Below, one piece after another: positions 19,981 to 30,378 of a DNA stretch of 64,000 nt; position 1 is the first letter of the stretch; each line of letters starts with the position of its first letter. The stretch covers positions 1-64,000 of the forward strand of contig NW_019173956.1 in NCBI RefSeq assembly GCF_001642475.1, in the 5' to 3' direction. This DNA is from Fonsecaea monophora. Taxonomy: Eukaryota; Ascomycota; Eurotiomycetes; Chaetothyriales; Herpotrichiellaceae. The translations under genes were made by a program, and so were the position numbers. The notes below the pieces were generated by a model, which did no database searches, was not told the origin of the DNA, and saw nothing but the letters and a program-made list of their open reading frames with translations.

Positions 19981-21345
19981 TGTGGACTAAGTGCGCTCTG
20001 AAGCCTTTTTTTGTTTTTTTTTTTGGCTGTGATGTTTCGGGTCTTGTAGTAGAGACTTGAATGTTGAAAGACGAACAACTCAGGAGGATGCACTGGAGAG
20101 AATTTGAGGTAGACATGGTTCCTTGTCTTTTTATATTACATACACGTCTCTGCACCTGGGTTCAGAGAGTGCATTACCAATCTGCAGTACTTGCCATCGC
20201 TTTGGAAGTCCTTTCTTCACAAGGATCTTTCCGCCGCAGGATTGACATCATTCTGAAGTCAAAGAAGGGTTCTCTCCGTCAAACACTCTATATTATCAGG
20301 ACAGCAGGGATTTCAAAGCGTGCCCTGGACGAAAGCATGCACGGTCATGCATTATTATTACCGAATCTAGCCAGTCTTCATCTAGAAGGGTTTTCTCCCT
20401 CTTGGATCTCTTATTAAGCAGACCGGGTACCATCAACCGGTACCATCCGTCGATCAGCATTTCGGGGAGACACAACAAGCCAAGAGAAGGTAAAGTCACG
20501 CCCAACGCAGCCCTCTTTGGGATGCGCGATCACCCGTCCTGGCATCTGGCCGCGGAAAGACCGACCCTCGACCGCGACTCACCGCGGGGTGGGGCTCAGG
20601 ATTGCGGCAATTGGGCACTTTCGGGCTACCCTCTCCTTCAAAAGCGGCGTCGCTGGTTCTACGCTTCGAGGCCTTGGCTGGGTGACACACACCTTCCGAG
20701 ACCTTACAACTGCGCTGTCTATTAAAGAGATGATACCTTGTTTATTGGCGGATATAAAGGACGGAAAATCCGTAGGGAAGCTCGCGTGCGGCTCAGGCTG
20801 TCAAATTGCCCGTTTTGTGCCCCGCATGGGAATTCCGCCTCGCCTTCACATTCTCAAGGAAAGCCTTTTTGCCTCGGTGAGTGTCTCTCTCAACCTCTTC
20901 TTGCCTTGATGATGCGATTGTGTGTACATACATTATTTAGATTGGGGAGAGATTGGATGCCGGGTGGGCAGGCTGCGCCTCCTCTCCCCTCCCTTCTTTT
21001 CGTTTCAGAGCATGCCACACGTCTCAAAATATTGGCTTAACAACAGTACGAATAAGAGGAGACGATGCATCGTCCGGGGAAATGTCAAGCCTTGCGAAAG
21101 GTTCAAGTGTCATCTATTGAGGGGCCAATGCGAACTGGCACCTCCCCTGCTCTACAGTCCCTCAAGTCTGGTACAAAATCCCTCAGGGTCTCAACAACAA
21201 CAACAAAAAATTGGCGTGAACCATTGCCGTATTTCTGAACCGCCGTCTTCCCAACTCTGTTTCGACGTCGGCAATTGGGCAAGCGAAAATCATCATCCAA
21301 GAAGAAGAGACGACGATCTTCCCTTAGGATACACGATTTTTCCCA
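19981..21345. other. Intergenic, no gene supported
   Basis: This 1.36-kb gap contains the ADH promoter (at its left end) and the 3' flank of the MFS gene. GGTACCATC occurs twice 13 bp apart (20426-20434 and 20439-20447), each with a GGTACC palindrome. Frames of up to 143 codons show no motif. Confidence 0.5.
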
Positions 21346-23171
21346 TCACGTAGAGCTGGCCGATTGTTGTACATGTTTCTCTGACTGCGTCCCAGCATCA
21401 AGATCCTCGATGGTCTCCTCTTGCGCCTGCATCTTCTCGTCGAGCTGCGTTGGTTCGATCGAGTCACCAAAGAGCTCGCCAATGTCCTCGAGGGAAAGTC
21501 CCTTGGTCTCCGGGAACCAGAACAACACGGTGAGGGTGATGAGAGAGGTGACGACGATGAAAACAATGTAGTATTTCCATCCGATGTTGGCGAAAGCGGT
21601 CGGAGCGGCTTGCAGGAAGATAATGGTAGCGATAAAGAGGCCGGAAATCGAGACAGCAAGCCCCTTGGCCCTGACCGGCGTGGGGAAGATCTCGGCGGCG
21701 TAGATGTACGAGGTTGCGTCGCAGCAGCACGAGAAAAAGGTAATGTGCAAGAAGAGGAAGAAGACGGCGGCGCCCGCGACACCCCGGTCGCCGGTGCGCT
21801 GGAAAATAGACACCGTGATGCATTCGCCGATGAGGGCGAGGATGGTGCCAGAGAAGCCGAAGACTGTGAGAGCTCCGTTAGTTTTGGGGGGATAAGGGAC
21901 ACACACAGTGCTAGATGGGGTGGACTCACCCAGCAACCGAGTACGGCCAACTCTATCGACGATCAAGGCATTGATGTAGTTACCGAAGGGACAAACAGTG
22001 ATCCACCCGCTTTGGATGAGCAGCTGTTGGACGGTATTGAATCCCAAGGAGGAATAAAGGGAGGGACCATAGTCTGGAAGGGAGGCCCACCGTCAGCAAT
22101 CGAGGATATCCCAAAAAGCACCGAGAACCCCGGGAAGGGGGGGGGGGGGAACCTACTGTTAATGACAAGTGTTGCCGTTCCCTGGCAGCCAAACAAGGCG
22201 AGGAAGCCCACGATGCACCGCTTTCGCATAGAAGGCTTTCTCCAGAGGTCGATAAACGACAACACTTCCAGCCTTTCGTGCAGAATCTGGCCTTGCAGGA
22301 GATTGAACTCTGCTCGGATCGCCAGATCATCGCTGATGATGTCGTCGGTCCTCTCAGCTCGGACCGCCTTGAACGACCTGTACGCCTCGTCGACACGGTC
22401 ACGGTCGACGAGCCAGCGAGGCGATTCGGGCAAGAACAAGACTCCGAGGGCGAGGAACAAGGGGGGAAAGCACTGGATGGCCAGGGGCAGTCGCCATTGT
22501 GCGCCGCTGGCGTTGACAAAGTAGAAACCCAGGCCGATCCAGCTCGCCGCGGCATAACCCACGCAGATCAAGACGCCGTGCATGCCCACGAGCCATCCCC
22601 GAATTCGAGGAGGTGCAATTTCGGACTGGTAAAGAGGGACGAGCGTGACGAGCCCACCTAGATGACGACGAGGTTTCAGTTTGATGGGATTGCTAAAAAG
22701 AAAAAAAACGAGGGCCAAAGCACGCATGGCGCCCCCAGGAGAACCTACCTATTCCCCAGCCAGTGACGAATCTCATGGCAATGTACATGCCGATGTCGAC
22801 GCTCCCGGCTTGGAGGGCGCCTCCAATGACAGTGATGACTGCATTCAGCAGCAGTGCCTTCCTCCGACCCAGCCAGTCCGGGAGCTTGGTGCAGGAGAGG
22901 GTACCGAATAGGCCGCCGGTCTGGAACAGGCCATTGATGGCGCCTGTCAATTGAGTAGCATTCGATCGAGTGTCGAGTTCGAAGTAGGCGATGAACGAGG
23001 GTTGTCCCAGGGTGGTCGCGATGATGCTAGCGCTGTACCCATAGGTCAAAGAGCCCAAGGCGACGAAGAGCACAATCTAACGAGGACACTTGGGTCAGGA
23101 TAGATTTTCCGTCTCGCCGTCCAGAGCAGACCACTTACCAAAAGACGGATGGCAGAGGGAGACAGGGCCAT
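21346..23171 (-). CDS. MFS sugar-porter family transporter
   Basis: Five exons: 23139-23171, 22749-23076, 22657-22157, 22073-21930 and 21863-21346. The introns are 62, 91, 83 and 66 nt with canonical ends, and the sum is 507 codons plus stop. The spliced protein starts MALSPSAIRLLIVLFVALGS and has the sugar-porter signatures: DWLGRRKALL (loop 2-3), LPESPRWL (before the central loop), DRVGRTRLL (loop 8-9) and the PETKGLSLEDIGELF end. It is a 12-span plasma-membrane importer of hexoses, quinate or similar polar compounds; the substrate cannot be read from sequence. The third intron contains a 13-G run. It is the left-hand member of the putative metabolic cluster and is followed by the cyclase gene in the same orientation. 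Confidence 0.92.
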
Positions 23172-24164
23172 GATGAGCGAGGAGTGCGAGCGTTCTGCCC
23201 AAGACAAAGAGTAGCAGGTGTACTGGTTGTATTCGAGGGCTCCCGGTTCAAGACTGGAGTAAATCTCGGGGTGTTCATATGGGGGATCTGGGGAAGGGAG
23301 CACTTTAAAGAGAGATGAGAGCGTCGTCGGCTCACACTCCGTCACGCTGTCACGCCGTGGCGGTCTCCCTTCGTCGTTGTCTCCTTTTGCGGATCGCAAA
23401 TCTAGCTTCCATGCCTTCTGGCACTTCCTCGTGGGCATCGGCAAACCCCCCGCTACTGTGGATCGGAAACGCCATCCTTCGCGGTGTCGATTCAGTCGAA
23501 CCCCCGTCCAAGCTGATGAGAAAAACCCGCTTGAGGCGAGTCGGCGGTGGCACGAACGGCTCTAGATTGCAGCGGAACCGGAGGGACCCGCTGTGAGCGG
23601 AGCACTGGAAACAAAGTTTTTGCTGATAGAGTCCTCGGGGGCAAGGTCCTGGGTCCTGGAGGTGGACCTTGGGTTATCCAAATCGGCATCATGGTACGGC
23701 TCTTTGCACCGAACAGGAAAGATGCCGAGATGAATAGCTTGTTCACCTTTTTTTTTTCACGAGCGGGATGGAGAACGAGAGCAGCAGCACGGCAGTCGGG
23801 GGTTTCTCACCTTCTCCCTCGCCGAGTATCATCACCTCGAGGGCGCGGACGGTGCTCCCTTCTCCAGGCCTCTGGTCATGAAGTTTGTCGGCTTGAACCA
23901 CCGCCACGGTCGGCACGCCGCCCGATGTTGACTACCTCGACTCCTTCTCGCCTTTTGGCCTCAACAACAATCAACGTCCCCACTTATTTCGCGTATTCAA
24001 GGCCTTGAGCCATAAAAGCAAGCCTCCGCTGGGATGGCCGGAGCGGAACCTGAGCACGGGAAAGCCATCTATCTGTATTGACATGAAAGGTGAGTTGTGT
24101 ATTCGAAGACGTGGCGACGCCACCCAGACTCTAGCAAAAGCAAAACGCTCGTGTTTCTCCGACA
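23172..24164. promoter_or_regulatory. MFS gene upstream region / cyclase 3' flank
   Basis: This 1-kb gap lies between two minus-strand cluster genes. It must contain the transporter promoter. The minus-strand frame of the first transporter exon stays open to about 23440, but adding that peptide gives nothing like a transporter N-terminus. Confidence 0.5.
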
Positions 24165-25350
24165 TCAAAAGATGGCTACGGCATTTGGAGGACTCCCTAC
24201 CCCACCAGGCACGTTCAGGGGCATGCTGGTCACGAAGAAGGTCCATCGCTGCTGTCTCTTGCACTCCTCGGCCAGAGCTTCCAGGTCGAAGAGCTCCCCG
24301 ATCGGCAACCCAAAGCCTGAGAGGATGACTTCGTGCATGCGGTATTGCACACCCGAGTCTCCCAGACCGGCACTCCAGGCCTCGAAGCCGGGGCTGTCTG
24401 CGGCCACCGCTGCGAAATGAGTGTTCCACAGCCAGCGCAATGATTCCTCGGAGCCTTCGAGCCCCGGATAATGATATTCCGGCTGAGCCATCTGGCTCGT
24501 CAGGGCGTCAAATGGCATGGTTTGATATCGATGGACAAAGCCTGGGGCAAATGGGTTTGAAAGCCGTCAGCAAGGGCATCCCCCCCCCAATGGTCTGTGG
24601 GCGCAATCGAGCACACTACCTACCTGTTCGTAGCAGGAGAAGGTCTCCCGTCTGGAATTGGATCCCTTTCTCCTTTGCGATGGCCTCGATTTCGGACACG
24701 GGGATCTTGTGGTACAGCCATGGGTCGTAGTTTGGGTCGCCTCGTTCAGTGACATACGAGTAATGATCGATCAGGACGCCCCGTCCCACAATCCCTCGCT
24801 TTGTCCACTCTGCCAACGTGAGGATTCGCCTTTTTCCTTCGGGGCTGGAACGATAGCGGGTGCCTACCATGAATCCCATTTCGTGCCGAAGTGCCACTGC
24901 GTACCTCGTCTTGAGTGACGCCATTGTAGAATCGTCCGTCTGGAAATGACCAGTGTCGGAAGCCGTCCCACTGACTACTCGTCTGAGTATTGAATTCGAG
25001 TTTGTCGTCCTGGATTGATTGCACGAGGAGGAGTTAGTCTCTAGCCCACTGACCATCGGCCAACCCACATTGATAAAATCCCCAATGCTGAAAATCTCGT
25101 GCTTCAACTTGGTTCGGTAGAATGGCGGCACCTTCATCTGGTCCAGGCCCCAGTTCAGTCCGACCGAAACGCCGGTCCTGATTTCATTGGCCGCCGCATG
25201 GGCGACACGCTCAGGCGTCAAGTGATTGAGACATCCTAGTTGATCGTCCTGGCCAAAAAGAAACCATGCCGAATGAGGCGGATGAGAAGCATCCAGAGGA
25301 AGATCATCAAACTGGGGCAGCTTCACCTGCTTGTAGGTCTGGTCAGCCAT
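24165..25350 (-). CDS. Cyclase-family metal-dependent hydrolase (PF04199, kynurenine-formamidase-like fold)
   Basis: Four exons: 25054-25350, 24868-25009, 24624-24809 and 24165-24541. The introns are 44, 58 and 82 nt, giving 333 aa. The first intron uses GTCAGT and the second GTAGGC. The second is fixed by family pattern: only this splice gives GIHEWTKRGIVGRGVLIDH in one frame and closes the codon count, while the more obvious GTACGC donor a little upstream breaks the frame. Signatures are SQWDGFRHW (metal/active-site segment), FYNGVTQDE and GRGVLID. The family cleaves amide, ester or cyclic substrates using a metal. Fungal members of this length are usually uncharacterised. It lies between the transporter and aldehyde dehydrogenase genes of the cluster, all on the same strand. 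Confidence 0.88.
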
Positions 25351-25839
25351 GGTGTAACCAATAAATCTTTTGATGATGATGAACTTGGGGGGTTCCTGGG
25401 CTGGTATTTCAAACCAAACAGACCAGAGGTGTGTACACAAGCCGAGCCACAATGTTCGTCTCGGACTCCCGGCCGCCAGACGACCCACCCAGCCTCCACC
25501 GACCGGGTCGAAATGCACATCACTTTGCGGGCTTGAGAACATTGGATAGTGTTGTCATGTTCAAACAGTCATCAATAATTATCAATGAGTTTCGCCTTGG
25601 CGGTGCCTTTAACACTGCATAATTCATACATGGCAAGGGCTTGGCAGGCGGGGGCTCACGAGGCTGAAACATCCAAGCGGCACAGGGGGTGGAAGGGCTG
25701 GGGCACAGGTTGTATCTTTTCTTTAGCTAAAGAACCACTCTAGAACATCCAGTCCCTCAGAACACCCTTGATGTTGCTCTCATGAGTTCATGCTGTTTTC
25801 GTGCGTTAGCGTTTGGTTCCAGCTCTCGAGTTCCCAGAC
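25351..25839. promoter_or_regulatory. Cyclase upstream region / ALDH 3' flank
   Basis: This half-kilobase gap should hold the cyclase promoter. No other element was recognised. Confidence 0.5.
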
Positions 25840-27726
25840 TTACTTGATCAGCACCGTCTTTGGCTCGGTGAAAGATCGCAAAGCCTGTGTTCCAACACCA
25901 GAAGTTAGCCTGCACTGATCAAAAACACTCCCACAGCTTGCCACCGTCAGGAGGAGTGGAAAACTCACGTATTCGCCAAACTCTCTGCCGATCCCAGACG
26001 ATTTTCTCCCTCCAAACGGGGCCTGAATGCTCATGTAAGAGATGCAGTTGATACCACAGACCCCGGAATCAATCTTGCTAGACACCCTCAGCGCCCTATT
26101 GATGTCTCTGGTGAAAACCCCCGCCATCAGCCCATACTCTGTGTCGTTTGCCAGCCTGAGAACCTCTTCCTCGGTCTCAAAAGTCCGAATGACTGCAACC
26201 GGTCCAAAAACTTCGGTCTTGTAGATTTCCGCGTCCGGCTTAGGATGCAGGAATACTGTCGGTTTCATGAAGCAGCCGTCAGGGCCGTGCCTGACGCCTC
26301 CAACTACGAGTTCGGCTTCGGTCTTGCCTTGCTCGATCATCGCTTGGACTTTGGAGAAACTGGCTGCATCGGCAAGAGGCCCCAGCGTCGTTCGGGGATC
26401 TTGCGGGTCACCTAGTTGCGAAGCCGCTGCTTCCATCCGCTGGCTATAAGCTTCGATAAACCTGGCCGCGATCGATTTCTGAACGTAGATTCGCGACGCT
26501 GCAACGCAGACCTGGCCGGACCGAGCCAGAATCCCGTTAATGGTCCTGAAATTCGCATATTAGCCCCTTCTTTTTCGCACATGTTCAGTGCCCGGACTTC
26601 CTACCACGTAAGGGCGTTCTCAATATTCGCGTCTTCAAAAATCACAGCTGGACTTTTGCCCCCTGGCAGTCCTCTAGTGAGCGAAGTTGGATTCTCGGTA
26701 ACAAGGGAAGCTCTTACCAAGCTCCAAGGTAACTCTTTTGAGGTTGCTCGCTGCCGCCGCGATCTGAATCTTCTTCCCCGTTGCAATACTGCCCGTGAAG
26801 CTTATCTGTTGTTGGCGTTCACTAATTTCAGCGAAGAGTTCCCGCCACACTGGGATCCCAAGTCACCCCCCGGCTGGAAAAGAAATATACTCCATACCTT
26901 CCTCACACGCATGTGTTGGGCGAAGAGGGCCCCAGTTCGACCATCGCCGCACACCACCTGCACCACACCCTTTGGAAAGCCGGCTTGCTCAAACAAGGGA
27001 GCCAGGGCCAAGGATCCGAAGGGAGATTTCTCCGAAGGCTTGATGATCAACACATTGCCCGTTGCGAGACATGGTGCGGCTTTGATGATGAATGATGCGA
27101 CCGGAGAGTTGTACGGGTTGATTCCCACGCACACGCTGGCCTCGTCAGCAATGTTTACAATTGCCCCTGTGGTGATCGTCCAGATCATGACCGCATACTC
27201 ACCCCAAAGGCTCGTGGCGCACCAGTTTGACGAACCCATCGTCGGCCGGAAAGTAGTCTCCTCTTTGCTTGTCCGTCCACCCGGCTGTTTTTTTTCACAG
27301 ATCAGATAGAACCCTTCGCCCCCATAGAGTGCAGTCCCTTTGCGTACCATAGTATAGCAAATTATTTTTGATATAAGTCTTCTCACGTGTCGGAATAAGG
27401 GAAACTGGATTCCCCGTGGTCATTGAATCCAGGGTCAGGATGTCAACCAGGCTGTCTTCCAGCAGGTCAGCGAGCTTGCGGAGACACTCTGATCGTTGTG
27501 CGGCCGTGAAGTTGCTCCATGGTCCAGTAAAGGCTTCCTCGGCCGCTGCAACTGCTGCGTCGACGTCCTCAGGTCCGCCAATGGGGACCGCATCGGCCAC
27601 GATTGTATCATCCTTGGGATTTCGCAAGATGTACGTTTCCTCGCAGATCGGTTTGACGTATCGACCGTTGATGTAAAAACAAGTCAGGTCCTTGGGCTTT
27701 GGAGTCGGGAAATTTGCTCCCACCAT
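25840..27726 (-). CDS. NAD(P)-dependent aldehyde dehydrogenase
   Basis: Seven exons: 27348-27726, 27203-27284, 26898-27135, 26718-26805, 26605-26662, 25969-26545 and 25840-25884. All junctions are GT-AG and give 488 aa, the usual ALDH length. Visible motifs are GINPYNSPVAS (Asn region), KPSEKSPFGSL (coenzyme lysine), FTGSIATGKK, TLELGGKSPAVIF (Glu261), GQVCVAASR (nucleophile Cys295), EVFGPVAVIRTF and PFGGRKSSGIGREFG. All catalytic residues are present. It oxidises an aldehyde to a carboxylic acid and lies head-to-head with an alcohol dehydrogenase gene across an 878-bp intergenic region, so the two probably act in sequence. It is cytosolic by lack of a targeting peptide. The high intron density contrasts with the intronless ADH at 19 kb. 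Confidence 0.95.
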
Positions 27727-28604
27727 CTTCGAATGCTATCTAGAAACCGGTGCTGGAAGTTGAAGAGTCACTCGACTTGGAAGGAGGAGTACTTTGATGT
27801 TCACTGCTCTTGTCAGTTCCATTTGTTCGAGGATTGACGCCGTTGGCCGACCGGCAAGTGTGCACACGTCCCATATGGCAAGCATTCCTAGAGCTGGCAA
27901 TTCGGTACCGTGTGCCAACCAATAGACTATGGCGGGACTCCATTCTGTCTGTGGTCGGCTGATGTCTCATGATGGCTTTGCGGGTTCGCTCTATAAAGTT
28001 TCGTCTCATTCCATTCATCATCGCCATGGCGAAACTTCCCAGCTGCCCATGTTTGGGGGGGTCATCTGTGGGTCGAAGGAAGAATTTCCGAAGGTGTCGG
28101 CGCTCCAGCCGATCAGCACTGCGGCGTCGGCATCCGTGCCGCGTGAAATCTGGGTCCGTCACTGGCTTTTCTTCCATTTGTAATAGTATTATCTACACTG
28201 GCTATGGGAATGGTTATCTACTAAGCTTTACGACGGCCGAGCAACACTGGCCCTGGGGGGGGGGTGGTATTCCTTTGCCAGACTGGATCCCGCGATGGAT
28301 GACATGGATCCACCGAGCAAGCAGAATGTGTCTCTGAGCCTTGTCGCATCCTGTTCCCAATGTAGCCTTCGGCCAAAGTTGCCGCCGTAGCCGGCGTTTG
28401 GGGGGTACCCTCATTCAGGTGTTTTCCCATGCTGCTCTCAGAGTGTAGAAGGGCCGACGTAGGCTCCAGGTGAATCATATCTCATGTGCCTATCGCTGAA
28501 CGAAAACCTAAATGCTGTAAGCTGTAACAGATCTGCTCTCCTTCAAGCACTCTCAAGGCCGATTATACCCATTTTCGACACTGAGACAAGATAACAGGGA
28601 ATCT
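27727..28604. promoter_or_regulatory. Bidirectional promoter between ALDH and ADH
   Basis: These 878 bp separate the divergent ALDH and ADH start codons and hold no supported gene. CGG/CCG triplets of the kind bound by Zn2Cys6 dimers occur as CGG-N8-CCG at 28098-28111, CGG-N9-CCG at 28122-28136 (with an overlapping CGG-N3-CCG at 28128-28136) and CGGCCG at 28234-28239. Such triplets are common by chance in DNA of this composition, so these are candidates only. Confidence 0.55.
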
Positions 28605-29966
28605 ATGGTCATTACCTCAATGGAGAACATAGGACACGACATGGACGCCGTTATATTCAATGGGCCTTGGACAATAGACGTGGAGAAGCGTCCAATACCA
28701 ACTGTGACAGAACCCACGGACGCCATCGTCAAGGTGACATCGGCAGGCATCTGTGGTTCGGAATTGCACATGTATCGTGGTCACCAGAAGACTCCAGTCG
28801 GACATATCATGGTGATTGAATCTTGTCCAGCCTTGCCTTGGATGTTATTCAGTGCTCAGATACTAACAGTGGGCATCACATCCAGGGACACGAATTCGTG
28901 GGATATATCGAAAAGATCGGACCAGAGGTTCGCAACTTCAACGTTGGGCAGAAAGTCGTCTCCACGTTCTCTCCTGTCTGGTAAGTCATAGTTGGCGTTG
29001 TACACTGGAAAGTGGGCTCCTTTGCAAGACAAATGAAGTGGCTGAAGCAACGCGAATGTTTGAACAGCATGTCTTGCTGGTTTTGCCAACACGGCTATCC
29101 CAATCGGTGCCCTAAAGGGTTCGCACCATTTGGCACCCAAGGTCTAGCTGGAGGGCAGGCTGAGTACGTCCGGGTGCCGTGTGCAGACGGCACACTCAGG
29201 GCGACGCCGGAAAATGTCGAGGATGACCTTTTGATCATGATGTGCGACATCTTCCCCACTGGCTACTATGGCGCCATGAGAGCTATCGAGTTTTTTCGGT
29301 CGCCTGATCTGGGGAACGGAAGTGATGCTTACTCCTTTGAAAAAAGCCAAAGCCGCCTGTCAAAGTCGCAATCACTCACAGAGGCAGTTTTTGTTTGCCT
29401 CGGCTGCGGGCCAGTAGGCCTCTGCGCAATCCTGACCGCGCGATCCAAAGGGGTGAGAACGATTTACGTCGTCGACAGTGTCGACGACAGGCTAGAACAG
29501 GCGGCAAACATGGGCGGCATTCCGCTCAAATTGGGCCAGGACGACATAGCAGAAACGATAAACAAAGCAACGGATGGCCGCGGTGCCGACGCTATCATTG
29601 AAGTGGTTGGCAGCAAGTCGGCATTGAGATCGGCTTTTGATATGCTGAGACCTTGTGGTGTCTTGTCGTCGATTGGCTTCCACCAAGGGGATCTTCCCTT
29701 CACTGCTCTCGAATGCTACCAAAAGAACCTGAAGTAAGTCAAGTTCTCTCGACCTGCTCTTCGATGGTCGGCTGATCTTCTACAGCATCAATCTTGGACG
29801 TGCACCAGTGAGCGCAGTCTTCGACGAGGCATTGGAGATTGTCATGGCAAACAAGGCAAAGCTCGCGAGCATGGTAACACATCGGCTACCATTGTCGGAG
29901 GCAGCGCATGGATATGAAATTTTTGAGAAGCAGTTGGCGAGAAAGGTCGTTTTGAAGCCTCAATGA
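28605..29966 (+). CDS. Zinc-binding alcohol dehydrogenase (MDR, formaldehyde-dehydrogenase-like branch)
   Basis: Four exons: 28605-28811, 28886-28980, 29068-29733 and 29786-29966, giving 382 aa. The second junction recreates the structural zinc lobe C-x2-C-x2-C-x7-C (CMSCWFCQHGYPNRC), which supports the model. Catalytic zinc ligands are in GICGSELHM and MGHEFVG. The nucleotide fold shows LGCGPVGLCAIL and DSVDDRLE. There is an insertion of about 25 residues (GNGSDAYSFEKSQ...) just before the Rossmann fold. The first donor is GTGATT, a weak one. In-frame ATGs at 28620 and 28641 are alternative starts, and the last gives the usual MDAVIFNGPW beginning. Its divergent pairing with ALDH suggests it makes the aldehyde that ALDH oxidises. 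Confidence 0.9.
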
Positions 29967-30378
29967 TGGAGTCCAGGAAGTTGTTGTTAGATTCGTCATG
30001 ACATTCTGTAGTCATGCATGTATAGGCTCCCTTGAAACCGCCAGTAGAAAACTGCTTCAAGAAAAGATACGCCAGGAAGGAATGAGTTCCGGGTCTGGCC
30101 ACCCCCGTTAGGCAGATCCTCTTTCGATTGAAGCCCTCCGGATGTGCTAGAAAAGGAGAAGAGTAGCATTTCGGCCTTGACACCGATGGTGGATCCGGAC
30201 CAAGACCAGGGAATCAATCATCTAACCAAGTCCGTACCTTGCAAGGCGTGCCACAAGTCGGGCAGGAATCGTACTGCGTCTGGTGGAGCTTGGCCACACT
30301 GTGTGTCCATTGACCAAGATTCGTCGACCGCCTCTAGCTGGAAGAACTTGTTCAGATATTTTGTGAATAGTACTTATC
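29967..30378. promoter_or_regulatory. AtuA-gene upstream region
   Basis: This 0.4-kb gap between two plus-strand cluster genes should contain the AtuA-gene promoter and the ADH terminator. Nothing further was recognised. Confidence 0.5.

Noticed and set aside
29468..29488. Perfect palindrome GTCGTCGACA-G-TGTCGACGAC
   Set aside because: It lies inside the ADH coding sequence and spells VVDSVDDR at the end of the NAD-binding beta strand, where Val/Asp codons naturally give GTC/GAC symmetry. Probably coincidental.
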